Shown here piece after piece: positions 26,801-35,204 of a DNA stretch of 64,000 nt (position 1 is its first letter; the number at the start of each line of letters is the position of its first letter). Position numbers and translations under genes: made by a program. The stretch spans positions 60,236 to 124,235 of the forward strand of contig FQWG01000016.1 in the NCBI GenBank assembly GCA_900129595.1, read 5' to 3'. Below the pieces are notes generated by a model. That model searched no databases. It was not told the origin of the DNA and saw nothing but the letters and a program-made list of their open reading frames with translations. This DNA is from Flavobacterium frigidimaris (lineage in GTDB: Bacteria; Bacteroidota; Bacteroidia; Flavobacteriales; Flavobacteriaceae).

Positions 26801-27010
26801 CCACTTGCTTTTGCTACCGGTCCGGGTAAAATTGGTAACAGAACTATTGGTACTGCAGCTGCCGGAGGTATGCTTATAGGTACTATTTGTGGAGTATTTG
26901 TAATTCCGGGCTTGTATTTCATTTTTGCCAAAATTGCAGAGAAGCATAAATTGGTAAAACATGAAGAAGAAAATCCATTAACAGAAGAAATTGATAACAA
27001 TCATGTATAA
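23843..27010 (+). CDS. RND efflux transporter, HAE1 family inner membrane pump
   Basis: A 1055-residue AcrB/MexB-like proton-driven pump. Twelve membrane helices in two sets (TM1 at residues 10-28; TM2-6 about 340-500; TM7 about 545; TM8-12 about 870-1035). The proton relay Asp pair is visible in AIGVVVDDAIVVIEAVHAKM, and the RND signature GDWRSTVIPAIAVPVSLIGT in the TM2-3 loop. Large periplasmic docking and porter domains lie between. Substrates are hydrophobic drugs, bile salts or dyes in relatives. The C-terminus overlaps the next gene by 8 bases. Confidence 0.96.
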   Translation: MFNKFIQRPVLSIVISLIIVFLGILSVLNLPITQFPTISPPMVNVTADYPGSNGELMIKAVVIPLERALNGVPGMKYMASDAGNDGEATIKVVFNLGTDPNQAAINVQNRVASVTNKLPPLVIREGIKITREVPSMLMYVNLYSTDKNTDMKFLYNYADINVLSELKRVNGIGSGDILGTREYAMRIWLKPDRMLAYKISADEIMEALSSQSLEASPGKTGESSGKRSQAFEYVLKYSGRFTTKEQYENIVVKSNANGELLRLKDVAKVEFGSSMYDIYSNLNGRPSAAIVLKQSFGSNANQVIEEVKAKLEKIKQRFPKGMDYEISYDVSKFLDASIEKVIHTLVEAFILVGIVVFLFLGDWRSTVIPAIAVPVSLIGTFVFMTFFDISLNLITLFALVLAIGVVVDDAIVVIEAVHAKMEEEHLSPLKATKKAMHEIAGAIIAITFLMAAVFIPVAFMSGPVGVFYRQFSVTMATAIILSGIVALTLTPALCAMMLKNNHGVPKKKTPVNVFIDGFNNKFNLAQGKYQNLLGKIVNRRAVTIIALLGFCAGTWLISSTVPSGFIPNEDQGMFYAVIQTPPGSSLERTNNIAERLQKIAEKIDGVKSVSSLAGYEILSEGTGSNSGTCLVNLKDWSDRKHSVLEIMAEMEEKSKDIAGANIEFFQPPAVPGYGAAGGFELRLLDKTGSNDYKKMEQVNNDFVKELNTHPELSNVFSFYSSSFPQYMMKVDNDMAQQKGVSIENAMNTLSTLVGSNYEISFIKYGINYKVIVQASPEYRAQPDDILKLYVKNNRDEMVPFSAFMRLEKVYGLSEITRHNMYTSTQISGSAAAGYSSGTAIKVIQEVAAKKLPRGYDIDWAGISADEVAQGNQAIWVFMICLGFVYLVLAAQYESFILPLSVILSLPAGIFGAFFLLKLTGLENNIYAQVAMVMLIGLLGKNAVLIVEFAIQRHAAGRSVLEAAMEGAKARFRPILMTSFAFIAGLLPLAFATGPGKIGNRTIGTAAAGGMLIGTICGVFVIPGLYFIFAKIAEKHKLVKHEEENPLTEEIDNNHV

Positions 27011-28451
27011 ATTCAAATCATATCAATATGGTATTGCATTAGGAATATGTCTTACGGTTGCAGGGTGTAAAGCCCCTGCGCCTGAGGCAGCACCTACAAC
27101 CAGTACACCAGTTCCTGAATCGTTTGGTATAACAGCTCAAACTCAGGATTCAAACAACACCTCAGCTTTACAGTGGAAAGATTACTTTAAGGATCAGAAC
27201 CTTGTAGATTTGATTGATGTTGCCTTAAAAAACAATCAGGAATTAAATATCACTTTACAGGAAATTGAAATCGCAAAGAATGATATTCGTGTAAAAAAAG
27301 GACTTTTATTACCAACAGTTGGTGTTCGCGCCGGAGCCGGAGTTGAAAAAGTAGGTAGATATACCAGTCAGGGTGCGGGTGATGCTACTACAGAAATCAA
27401 ACCGGGTGTAGAAACTCCTGATCCGTTGGGTGATTTTACCATCTCAGCTTACGCCAATTGGGAAGTGGATATCTGGAAAAAACTGCGCAATTCTAAAAAA
27501 GCAGCATTAAACAGGTATTTAGCAACTGTTGAAGGGAAAAACTTTGTGATTACCAATCTTATTGCTGAAGTGGCAGATTCTTATTATGAATTAATGGCTT
27601 TAGACACGCAGCTCGATATTGTGAACCAAACCATCAAATTGCAAACCAATGCGTTAGAAATTGTAAAAATTCAAAAGCAGGCGGCGAGAGCAACAGAATT
27701 GGGTGTTAAAAAGTTTGAAGCAGAGGTTTTAACTTCAAGAAGTATGGAGTTTGATATTCGTCAGCAAATAAAAGAAGCAGAGAATAAAATCAACTTTTTG
27801 TTGGGTAGATACCCGCAGGAAATTAAGAGAACAACCAGTACCAACTTCTTAAGTTTATTGCCAGCGGCTGTGAGTTCAGGAATTCCGTCTCAATTATTAG
27901 CGAATCGTCCTGATGTTAAACAAGCAGAATTAGAATTGGTAGCGGCAAAATTAGATGTAAAAGTAGCCCGCGCCGAGTTTTATCCTTCCTTGGATATTTC
28001 TGCTGCAGTGGGGGTAAATGCTTTCAAACCTTCTTATTTGTTTACGTTTCCGGAATCGATTTTATATTCGTTAGCGGGAGATCTTGCTGCACCATTGATC
28101 AACAGAAATGCGATCAAAGCAGAGTTTGCAAGTGCCAACGCAAGACAGCTTCAGGCGTTGTATAATTACGATCGTACGGTTCTGAATGCTTATTTAGAAG
28201 TGTCAAACCAACTTTCTAAGATTGAAAACCTGCAAAAAGGGTATGATCTTAAATCACAACAAGTAGATGCCTTAAATACTTCCATTGATGTTTCTAATGA
28301 TTTGTTTAAATCAGCGAGAGTAGATTATTTCGAAGTGTTGATGACACAACGTGATGCATTAGAAGCAAAATTAGAACTGGTTGATACCAAAAAAGAACAA
28401 CTAAATGCTGCTGTCCATGTTTATAGAGACTTAGGCGGCGGATGGAAATAA
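27003..28451 (+). CDS. Outer membrane efflux protein (TolC/OprM/NodT family)
   Basis: Start MYKFKSYQYGIALGICLTVA, overlapping the pump gene by 8 bases; the lipobox TVAGCKAP makes it an outer membrane lipoprotein of 482 residues. It has two OEP repeats with long coiled helices (DLIDVALKNNQELNITLQEI; SQLLANRPDVKQAELELVAA) including the conserved RPDV segment of OprM-type channels. It provides the exit duct for the adaptor/pump pair upstream. A strong terminator at 28476-28514 closes the operon. Confidence 0.95.
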   Translation: MYKFKSYQYGIALGICLTVAGCKAPAPEAAPTTSTPVPESFGITAQTQDSNNTSALQWKDYFKDQNLVDLIDVALKNNQELNITLQEIEIAKNDIRVKKGLLLPTVGVRAGAGVEKVGRYTSQGAGDATTEIKPGVETPDPLGDFTISAYANWEVDIWKKLRNSKKAALNRYLATVEGKNFVITNLIAEVADSYYELMALDTQLDIVNQTIKLQTNALEIVKIQKQAARATELGVKKFEAEVLTSRSMEFDIRQQIKEAENKINFLLGRYPQEIKRTTSTNFLSLLPAAVSSGIPSQLLANRPDVKQAELELVAAKLDVKVARAEFYPSLDISAAVGVNAFKPSYLFTFPESILYSLAGDLAAPLINRNAIKAEFASANARQLQALYNYDRTVLNAYLEVSNQLSKIENLQKGYDLKSQQVDALNTSIDVSNDLFKSARVDYFEVLMTQRDALEAKLELVDTKKEQLNAAVHVYRDLGGGWK

Positions 28452-28475
28452 TATTGCCTGTTAATTTGTAGAAGA

Positions 28476-28514
28476 AAAAGCCTTTCAAGAGTAAAATTTT
28501 GAAAGGCTTTTTTA
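28476..28514. terminator. Bidirectional terminator of the efflux operon
   Basis: AAAAGCCTTTCAA pairs with TTGAAAGGCTTTT around a 10-base loop, followed by T-run; it also faces the convergent kinase gene ending at 28549. Confidence 0.88.
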
Positions 28515-28548
28515 GCTTTACTATCAAGAGTTAAACCTTAATTTGTAT

Positions 28549-30273
28549 TTATTTAGGGATCGATATTTTTACTTTAAAACCTTTATCAGGTTCTGTGTCA
28601 AAATCAATGGTTCCTTTAACGGCCTGAATACGGTTTTCCATGTTCTGTAAACCGTTTTTGACCATCTCAGTTTTTTCGCTGCCTATGCCATTGTCCGTAT
28701 AGTTGATCAGGATTGATTTAGCATCACTTTCAAATTTTATTACTACCAGATTTGCCTGACTGTGTTTCTTCATATTCACCATTAATTCCTGTAAAATACG
28801 ATTAATGGTAATTTTTTTTATATCGTCAATAAGTTCCCAGTGGATACTTTCTAAGTTGGTAACCATGATATTTCTTTCGCTGGTATTGTAAGTCGAAAGC
28901 ATTTCTTTGATGCTTTTGGTAAAATTTACGCCAGTATCAATTCGATTATTTTCCCTCGAAATACCTCTCACACGGCCATAAATATCATCTAATTTCTGAA
29001 GCAGGTTCTCTTTCGTACTTTCCTTCGACAATGGCTGAGATTCGGCAAAAGCAATTACATGATAGACATCGTTGGCCAATTCATCATGGATTTTTTTAGC
29101 AATTCGGGTTTCGGTGTTGTACGACGTCTTTACTTCTATAGCCTTATTTTTATTTCTATAATAGCGTATTAAGATGGCTATTAAAATGACTAAAAAGATA
29201 AAAACAATTACAAATACAATTCGGAGATAGGTGGCTTTTTGAAGCGATAACAGGTTTTCTGCTTTTTCTAAACGCAGTTTTGCGTTTTCATCTTTCTCTT
29301 TTTTAGCATCGTATTTAATTTTAGCAAACTTATTTTTGAAGTTATTCCGGACTTTAATAATACTATCGTTTAAAGTAAAATACCTTTGTACATATTTGCC
29401 ATTCTGCGCACTATGATCATTAGAAATTAAAATTTGCAGCGCTTCTAATCTTTCATCGACACTGTTGAGTTTTGTGGCTGTATTATAAGCCGCAAGAGCA
29501 TTTGTATTTGATTTTTGAATGTCTTTTTTAGCATAGTAATCGGCAAGGTGCAGATAACTTGCAATACTACCATACATATCTTTAAACTCATTTCTTATCT
29601 GGAGTGCTTCATTCATTAAAGAGAATCCCTTTTCATCCATTCCTTTTTTAAAATAAGCATAACCCAAGTTGTCTGTAAGTACGACATCTTCAGTCGCCTG
29701 AGCTTCCTCTTTTGATATTTTTTTACTTAAAATTGATTCTAAGAGAGCAATTGCGTTGTCGTATTTTTTTTGTTGGATATAGACAGCTGCAATATTGCTT
29801 AAAGGGTCTAGTTTATCAAGAGGATCCTTATAGTCATTTGCCGCTGCTTTATAGTATTTAATGGCATCATCATAAAGAGAAAGTTCTTTATCAGCAATAC
29901 CTAATCTATTATTGATTGAAGCCGTGTAGATACTCTTTTTTTTGACATAAGGTAATGCTTCAGTTACAGTTTCCTTACTGCCGTAGTAATCTCCGTTGAC
30001 CTGCTGAATTGCTCCCATTAGAATAAGGATGTAACCAATATTAGCACTGTCCTTTTTTCCACTTTCTTTTAAAGTTTCATAAAGTTGTTTTGATTTATTA
30101 AACTGATCAAAAGAGGTATTAAAGTTTTGTTTTTCGTAATTCTCAATTCCTTTGTTTCGTAGAGTAAGTGCCTCTTTGCGGATCGATTCTGTGTTAGTTT
30201 CAACTGCCTTTTTTTCTTTGCAGGAAAAAAGAAAAAGAAGGATTATAAAACAAAAAAACGGGGACCGTAACAT
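28549..30273 (-). CDS. TPR lipoprotein sensor histidine kinase (cassette 1), 574 aa
   Basis: N-terminal lipobox (IILLFLFSCKEKK) followed by about seven tetratricopeptide-like repeats (residues 30-300), a predicted membrane helix (about 350-370, IVFVIVFIFLVILIAILIRY), then a kinase core. The phospho-acceptor helix is AKKIHDELANDVYHVI with His at 396, as in LytS/NarX-like (HisKA_3-type) kinases. The ATPase domain has N-box ELMVNMKKHS, G1 TDNGIG and GLQNMENRI. It is closely related to the protein at 36859-38562. A 58-residue lipoprotein gene lies 60 bases upstream on the same strand. No response regulator gene is adjacent, so it may signal through the one at 36184. Confidence 0.9.
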   Translation of the reverse strand: MLRSPFFCFIILLFLFSCKEKKAVETNTESIRKEALTLRNKGIENYEKQNFNTSFDQFNKSKQLYETLKESGKKDSANIGYILILMGAIQQVNGDYYGSKETVTEALPYVKKKSIYTASINNRLGIADKELSLYDDAIKYYKAAANDYKDPLDKLDPLSNIAAVYIQQKKYDNAIALLESILSKKISKEEAQATEDVVLTDNLGYAYFKKGMDEKGFSLMNEALQIRNEFKDMYGSIASYLHLADYYAKKDIQKSNTNALAAYNTATKLNSVDERLEALQILISNDHSAQNGKYVQRYFTLNDSIIKVRNNFKNKFAKIKYDAKKEKDENAKLRLEKAENLLSLQKATYLRIVFVIVFIFLVILIAILIRYYRNKNKAIEVKTSYNTETRIAKKIHDELANDVYHVIAFAESQPLSKESTKENLLQKLDDIYGRVRGISRENNRIDTGVNFTKSIKEMLSTYNTSERNIMVTNLESIHWELIDDIKKITINRILQELMVNMKKHSQANLVVIKFESDAKSILINYTDNGIGSEKTEMVKNGLQNMENRIQAVKGTIDFDTEPDKGFKVKISIPK

Positions 30274-30333
30274 ATAAATTTACTTTCCCCGAAAATAGTA
30301 ATTAATTAGATACTAAAAATATATATTTTTATA

Positions 30334-30510
30334 TTAAAGTGGCGGTGGTGGCACCTTACCTTTATCATCTGGTCCGTCAGCATAAGTTGAATTTACAGGA
30401 TTAATGACTTTTTCTGTTTCCTTTTTTGTTTGAGTTTCATACTCATCCGGCGTACAAGAAAATATAGTGAACAATAACGCGAAAGCGATAAAAAGTATTA
30501 GTTTTTTCAT
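30334..30510 (-). CDS. Short lipoprotein with proline-run C-terminus (cassette 1), 58 aa
   Basis: A gene missed by length cut-offs. MKKLILFIAFALLFTIFSC is a lipoprotein signal (lipobox TIFSC); the mature peptide has about 40 residues (PDEYETQTKK...) and ends YADGPDDKGKVPPPPL. The paralogue at 38621-38785 keeps the same start (MKKLIL), Cys position, YADGP-D motif and terminal VPPPP. Lying directly in front of the TPR kinase in both cassettes, it could be a signal, partner or inhibitor of the kinase's TPR domain; this role is inferred. Confidence 0.8.
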   Translation of the reverse strand: MKKLILFIAFALLFTIFSCTPDEYETQTKKETEKVINPVNSTYADGPDDKGKVPPPPL

Positions 30511-30540
30511 TTTGATTTAATTTAAAAATTAGACATGAGT

Positions 30541-30729
30541 ATTGCTGTCCGGAATTTTTCCGGAACTTATTTGAGGCAATACCAAATTGCTTTTGGGGAA
30601 GTAAAGCGTGTAGGACTGTAAGACGTTATTTATACTTCCCGAATAAACTCGGTCTTACAGTTTTCTACACTTTCAATTGAATTAGTTCTGTTTTTGTTTT
30701 AATCTGCAGTTAAAACGTGAACTAATTTT
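30541..30729 (-). promoter_or_regulatory. Structured ~220-nt leader of cassette 1
   Basis: Between the -7 box and the lipoprotein start. On the plus strand, stem A pairs GTGTAG/ACTGTAAGAC (30608-30624) with GTCTTACAGT/CTACAC (30652-30670). GGGAAGTA (30596-30603), outside stem A, pairs with TACTTCCC (30633-30640) in its loop, which is pseudoknot topology. A third hairpin TCCGGAA/TTCCGGA lies at 30548-30564. Cassette 2 has the same fold with compensatory changes. No conserved reading frame was found. Confidence 0.6.
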
Positions 30730-30732
30730 TTG

Positions 30733-30813
30733 GCAAAGTAAAGGTGCTTTGAAGCCTTTGTAGATAAGGGATTCCCAGAATTCCCGCGTTTTCCCGGTAT
30801 TCCCAAAAATTCC
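30733..30813 (-). promoter_or_regulatory. Promoter of cassette 1: phased GGAAT-box array and -7 box
   Basis: On the reverse strand, TTACTTTGC (30733-30741) is a likely -7 box. Upstream, GGAA cores occur with TTCC (plus strand) starting at 30772, 30781, 30791, 30800 and 30810: spacing 9, 10, 9 and 10, one helical turn each. The nearest box centre is 35.5 bp from the -7 box centre, identical to cassette 2. This suggests a multimeric activator binding site. Confidence 0.6.
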
Positions 30814-30828
30814 TTAAAACAAAATACA

Positions 30829-31276
30829 ATGCGTAATAAATTTAGGTTAATTAGAACGTATTATTGGAATGTAAAACCATTCAGACCTTTATTATATAGA
30901 GGCAAAAAGTCTTAAAAAGGTTGGATTGAACTATTAAAAAAAGATAAAAAATGTTGTATTGAAAAAATCAATACATTAAGGTTACTATTAGAAAAAATCT
31001 GATTGTTGCAAAACGAGAAATAAATCATAGAATTACATTTAGTTTAGTGAAAAATGAACATGAAGATTCGAAAGAGGATCCCGGGAAAGGAAATCTTTTC
31101 TTTAATGTCAGGAATATAGTTTCTAAAAAAACAGCTCAGAAATATATTCGGGAAAAATAATTATGGCTGAAATTGGAGCGGTTGCCCTGGTGTATGCTGC
31201 ATATTTATACTTTGTGTAGAAAAAAGATGAATTGAAAAAATTTCCAAATAAAATTGGAAAGCACTTTGAAAAATAA
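30829..31276 (+). pseudogene. Decayed open frames in the gap beside cassette 1
   Basis: A 28-codon ORF (30829-30915) starts MRNKFRLIRTYYWNVKPF just after the GGAAT array. The same frame continues after its TAA for 27 more codons. A second frame (about 30967-31160, no start codon) is open to IREK. A third reads MAEIGAVALVYAAYLYFV (31163-31216) and is stopped by TAG, then continues to 31276. The codon use is coding-like but interrupted, so a broken small membrane-protein locus is possible. Evidence is weak; chance cannot be excluded. Confidence 0.3.
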
Positions 31277-31562
31277 AATGCAGGAAGAGATAAAAAGAAT
31301 GATTTTTTAAGAAGTGATTTGAGCGCGTAAATAGTTTGTTTTTTGGCATATAGGATCTGTTATTTATACTATAAAGATAAGAAAAAATAACGGTTAAACC
31401 TAGTAAATACAAGAGAAATGATCATTTTTTTTGCTTTTTTTTGCAATTAATTTTTAGATTTTTTCTGGTTTTAATTGCTCATTTTTACAGCAATAAAACC
31501 TGCCTTTTCAGCGGTTGAATTGTAATAAAATTATCTATATTTACTCTTTGTGTATAAATATT

Positions 31563-31702
31563 TTTAACACATAGAAACATAGAATTATTGAACTCAAAAA
31601 AATCGTTTCACTCGTATAAATGCATATAGCTATGTGGGAGAAACGTGTTTCTGTTTGATTTACTTTTTTTAGAATCCTAAATCTATGTTTCTATGTGTTT
31701 AA
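31563..31702 (+). repeat. 140-bp palindromic element, copy C
   Basis: TTTAACACATAGAAACATAG at the left and CTATGTTTCTATGTGTTTAA at the right, with internal CGTTTCACT, ATATAGCTATGTG and hairpin AGAAACGTGTTTCT. The last has C/G where copies A and D have T/A, a compensatory change. Same orientation as copies A and B. Confidence 0.85.
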
Positions 31703-31796
31703 TTAAATTTTCATACATTATACCCAATGGATTATATTTATAAAAATATTGCATTAGGTTTTAATTTCTATTCACTATCCGTTTAAAAACATCTTT

Positions 31797-32165
31797 ATGA
31801 AGAAGCTTATATTACTATTACTTGTTTTATGCACTTTTGGCTGTAAAAAATATGTTGTCTCATTTGAGCAGCCAACAAATATGAAACTTGATAATTTAAA
31901 ACTGGAAGTCTTTCTTGATAAAAAGAAAGTTCAGGACATAAACTTAAAAGCAACAAATACATTGCCTGGTTATGAAACGGCAGAACTGCCATTATCAGAG
32001 GAGGGAAAACATCTGCTTCAGGTTAAAGCAAAAGACACCACCTTTAGTTACAATATAAATTATCCGGAAGATCGATATATTCTTGTTACAGCTCACTTAA
32101 AAAACAATGGCAAACTTAATATTGGAATCTTAAAACAGAAATATTTGTTTCGATTTCAGCGATAA
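31797..32165 (+). CDS. Small lipoprotein, 122 aa
   Basis: Lipobox in LILLLLVLCTFGCKKYVVSF. The mature part looks like a single beta-sandwich (LDNLKLEVFLDKKKVQDINL; GYETAELPLSEEGKHLLQVK; RYILVTAHLKNNGKLNIGIL) of unknown family. It is monocistronic, between copy C of the 140-bp element and a bidirectional terminator shared with the GH1 gene. No function is recognised. Confidence 0.75.
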   Translation: MKKLILLLLVLCTFGCKKYVVSFEQPTNMKLDNLKLEVFLDKKKVQDINLKATNTLPGYETAELPLSEEGKHLLQVKAKDTTFSYNINYPEDRYILVTAHLKNNGKLNIGILKQKYLFRFQR

Positions 32166-32184
32166 ATGATTTTATTTCAAATAC

Positions 32185-32228
32185 AAAAGCCTTTCACAAA
32201 TTAATTAGTGAAAGGCTTTTTTTATTTT
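32185..32228. terminator. Bidirectional terminator
   Basis: AAAAGCCTTTCAC pairs with GTGAAAGGCTTTT and is followed by a T-run; it separates the convergent lipoprotein and beta-glucosidase genes. Confidence 0.88.
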
Positions 32229-32240
32229 TAAGTATCCGTT

Positions 32241-33593
32241 TTAAGATAAAAAATCTTTGAACCACAATCCCGAGTGTTTAATGGTTCGTTGCTGCGTTTC
32301 GAAATCAATATGAATTAAGCCGAATCTGGCATTATAACCTTCTGCCCACTCAAAGTTATCCGTTAAACTCCAGACAAAGTAGCCTTCAACGTTTAGGCCG
32401 TCTTTTCGGGCTTTTAGAATTTGTTCTAAATGGTCCTGAATATAATGGGTACGCTTGATGTCGTATACTTTGCCATTGGTCAGGATATCCGGAAACGCGG
32501 CGCCATTTTCAGTAATGATGATTTTTTTTATGCCTTTGTACGCATTGAATTTTTTCAGGACGTGATATAGCGCAGCAGGATACACTTCCCATCCCATATC
32601 TGTTGAGATTACGTTTCTTTTTTCGGCACTGATTAATTCGGCGCCAATATACGGAATCAGCATCGATGATTTTACGACTTCGCGGGTGTAACATTGCAGG
32701 CCTATAAAATCAAAATCAAAAGATAAATTGTTGAGATCATCTTCTAAAATATAATTGTTGAGCTTTTTTAGCACAGGTAAATCAGCCTGAGGATATCCCA
32801 ATCCCAAAATAGGTTCGATAAAAGTTCTGTTCAGTAAAGTATCGACCCGTTTTGCGGCTTCAATATCTTTTGGGGTTTCAGTAGCCGGTTCGATATGCGT
32901 GCAGGAAAAAGTAGTGCCTATATTCGCGTCGGGAATTCGGTTCCGAAGTATTTTTGCTCCCGCAGCCGTGGCAAGAGTAACATGGTGCATGGCTTTGAGA
33001 TAATTAGAGATGCCTTTTTTTCCCGGGGCATGAATACCCAGAAAATATCCGGCACCCGTAAAAACCGAAGGCTCGTTGATCACCATCCAGTTTTTGACAC
33101 GATCTCCAAAATATTGGGCGCAAATGTCAACATATTGCGAGAACCAGGAAACAGATTCCCGATTGGTCCATCCGCCTTTTGTTTCCAGGGCATGCGGCAG
33201 ATCCCAATGATAAAGTGTTATCCAGGGTTGTATTCCGGATGCCAGTAAAGAATCGATGATTTTGTTGTAGTAATCAATACCGGCTTGGTTTACAGGATGA
33301 ACTCCCGTAGGCATAATTCTGGGCCAACTGATCGAAAACCTGAAATTAGGAATGTTTAATTCCTGAATTAAATCAATATCTGTCTGATAAGAATTATAGA
33401 AATCGCAAGCGGTTAAGGCATGATGGCCGTTTTTGATTTTTCCTTTTTGAGACGTAAAAACATCCCAGATCGAAGAACCTTTACCATCGGCATCGTGTGC
33501 CCCTTCAATTTGGAAAGCAGCGGTTGAAACACCCCACAAGAAATCATCTCCAAATTGGTCTTTGTTCAAAAATGAGTTCTCAGTTTTATTCAT
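32241..33593 (-). CDS. Glycoside hydrolase family 1 beta-glucosidase, 450 aa
   Basis: A complete GH1 TIM barrel without signal peptide, so cytoplasmic. It opens FLWGVSTAAFQIEGAHDADG, the GH1 N-terminal signature. The acid/base Glu is E174 in WMVINEPSVF and the nucleophile E362 in IITENGAAF. Sugar-binding SLTDNFEWAEGY is present near the C-terminus. The enzyme cleaves beta-linked glucosides such as cellobiose in relatives. It is not next to a SusCD or regulator gene, so the natural substrate is not indicated by context. Confidence 0.95.
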   Translation of the reverse strand: MNKTENSFLNKDQFGDDFLWGVSTAAFQIEGAHDADGKGSSIWDVFTSQKGKIKNGHHALTACDFYNSYQTDIDLIQELNIPNFRFSISWPRIMPTGVHPVNQAGIDYYNKIIDSLLASGIQPWITLYHWDLPHALETKGGWTNRESVSWFSQYVDICAQYFGDRVKNWMVINEPSVFTGAGYFLGIHAPGKKGISNYLKAMHHVTLATAAGAKILRNRIPDANIGTTFSCTHIEPATETPKDIEAAKRVDTLLNRTFIEPILGLGYPQADLPVLKKLNNYILEDDLNNLSFDFDFIGLQCYTREVVKSSMLIPYIGAELISAEKRNVISTDMGWEVYPAALYHVLKKFNAYKGIKKIIITENGAAFPDILTNGKVYDIKRTHYIQDHLEQILKARKDGLNVEGYFVWSLTDNFEWAEGYNARFGLIHIDFETQQRTIKHSGLWFKDFLS

Positions 33594-33804
33594 TCAAATG
33601 AGTTTTTCCTTTTTTTATTCTAATTTATTAATGAAGGAAAGACGATTGCATAGCTCGTAAAAAAAGCCATTCTTTGAAGGAAACCAGAAAATTTAGATTA
33701 AAGAATTTCATAACGTTTAGTTTTATTCAAATTAATAAAACTAATGTGAATTTAACGTAAAGTGATTATTATCAAATAATTAAATATTGTTTTATTGAAA
33801 GTCG

Positions 33805-34014
33805 TCAGTCTTCCCAACCGCAAAGAGTGAGTCCAAAACCCTGAGCCTGCGCAATAGATGTTTTTATAATCTCATGCCGACAAGCTGAGAGACCGCGACA
33901 GTTTTCTTTGTAATGGTATTTTTTGGCTCCGGCCGGACCACAGATATATACTTTGGTTTCCGGAGGATGAAAGGAGGTTAAAAGAATAAAAAGCAGGAAT
34001 AGGGTATGTTGCAT
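33805..34014 (-). CDS. Small secreted Cys protein (YHYKENCRGLSAC type), 69 aa
   Basis: Start MQHTLFLLFILLTSFHPPET gives a signal peptide. The mature part, about 49 residues, contains VYICGPAGAKKYHYKENCRG and ends LTLCGWED. Four Cys (in YICG, ENCR, SACR, TLCG) could form two disulfides or a metal site. This short protein type recurs in flavobacteria and has no known role. It starts 10 bases after the stop of the 136-residue lipoprotein gene, so both are probably co-transcribed. Confidence 0.75.
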   Translation of the reverse strand: MQHTLFLLFILLTSFHPPETKVYICGPAGAKKYHYKENCRGLSACRHEIIKTSIAQAQGFGLTLCGWED

Positions 34015-34024
34015 CAGACTTCTT

Positions 34025-34435
34025 TTATTTGACAATTAATTGATATTCATTTCCTTTTTTATCTGAGGCTTTTAGCTTTCCGTATGAAACCCATTCTGTA
34101 TTAATTTCAATATAGGCGATAGTATCACCAATTAGAATTCCCGCACCGTATTTTCCCTGAACGTTGATATTTCCGTGAACGGAATCACCTTGAATATTAA
34201 TTCCTTTTACATCATAATTGTATTCGTATTGTCCGGGATTTCCGGTTCTGTATTCGTATTGATAGGTGGTGTTAACATGATACGTTTTGGCTTCTTCTGC
34301 TGTGATCGTTTTTCGATCCTCTGCCGTAACTGCTTGCTGGTAAAAAGAATTAATTTCCGGTGGAGGCGGAGCAGCAGCTTTTTTGCACGAAAGTGTTACA
34401 AGTAATAAAAATAAGATGAGGTAGTTTTTTTGCAT
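34025..34435 (-). CDS. Lipoprotein with proline-rich linker, 136 aa
   Basis: Lipobox LLLVTLSCKKAAAPPPPEIN marks a lipoprotein with a Pro linker. The rest (YQYEYRTGNPGQYEYNYDVK; GINIQGDSVHGNINVQGKYG) has several short beta-strands with repeated N-x-Q-G turns and is reminiscent of a small beta-solenoid or barrel. A 69-residue secreted Cys protein follows on the same strand. No function is recognised. Confidence 0.75.
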   Translation of the reverse strand: MQKNYLILFLLLVTLSCKKAAAPPPPEINSFYQQAVTAEDRKTITAEEAKTYHVNTTYQYEYRTGNPGQYEYNYDVKGINIQGDSVHGNINVQGKYGAGILIGDTIAYIEINTEWVSYGKLKASDKKGNEYQLIVK

Positions 34436-34575
34436 AGGCTTTTTGGATAAAAAATTTTATATATAAAAAAGTGTTTTTGAAATCTGTGATTAAAAACCAA
34501 GTAATTTTTAAGTTCTAAATCTAAGTAGAAATACCTTCTTTAAAATACGTAGTAATACTTGATTTTATTAGAAAT

Positions 34576-35202
34576 TTATATAGCTTTACAAATTGATTCA
34601 AAACTTTTTGCTTCACCTTCTAATAAAGGTAAATAAGTGAAATTATCTTTTGTGTTTTCGTACAGTTTCGAATTTTTTACATCTAAAACAGCAAAGATAA
34701 CTTGATCTCCAGCTTCCTTTCGTAATTGGCTTTCCATAAGTGATAAAATTTGTGATAATTTATCTTTAGAAATTTTGTCAGCCTTTAAAAATAATTTGAT
34801 AACATAATATTTTTTATCAAATGCTAGTCCTAATTCAGGATTAATTTTAATATCAAGATCTCCGGTTAACCAATGATAAAAAGGAGGATTAAACCATTGT
34901 GTTTTTTTCTTTCCCCAAAATTTTTTATATCCGTCTATTGATGAAGGATAATTAGCTATTTTCTTTGAATCAGTTAGTTTTTGCAATAAGTTGTCCAACC
35001 TTTTTTTATCATCATTATTTTTGTGAGTGTCAATAATTTCCTCACGTAAGGCTTTATAAAAATCGGTAGCAGGATTGTAGGGAGGTCTATTTTTAACTTG
35101 CTTAACCTTTGTCATTTTAGAACCCCCTGATTTGTTTACAAAATCTATAAAGTCTGTGAGGGATACGCTAATGGCATCTTTCCTTTTTATGTATTTTCCC
35201 AT
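34576..35202 (-). CDS. Hypothetical cytoplasmic protein, 208 aa
   Basis: A soluble, lysine-rich protein without signal peptide. The central part includes PPYNPATDFYKALREEIIDT and the C-terminal half an alpha/beta pattern (YYVIKLFLKADKISKDKLSQ, DQVIFAVLDVKNSKLY). It is last in a three-gene unit; its start codon lies 2 bases after the stop of the TM2 gene. I do not recognise the family. Co-occurrence with PH-SHOCT and TM2 proteins suggests a membrane-associated accessory module, but the function is unknown. Confidence 0.65.
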   Translation of the reverse strand: MGKYIKRKDAISVSLTDFIDFVNKSGGSKMTKVKQVKNRPPYNPATDFYKALREEIIDTHKNNDDKKRLDNLLQKLTDSKKIANYPSSIDGYKKFWGKKKTQWFNPPFYHWLTGDLDIKINPELGLAFDKKYYVIKLFLKADKISKDKLSQILSLMESQLRKEAGDQVIFAVLDVKNSKLYENTKDNFTYLPLLEGEAKSFESICKAI

Positions 35203-35204
35203 TT

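Noticed and set aside
31161..31412. 83-codon reverse-strand ORF in the gap beside cassette 1
   Set aside because: Composition is low-complexity Phe/Leu/Ser from AT-rich DNA, and it overlaps the coding-like plus-strand frames; no signal of a real protein.
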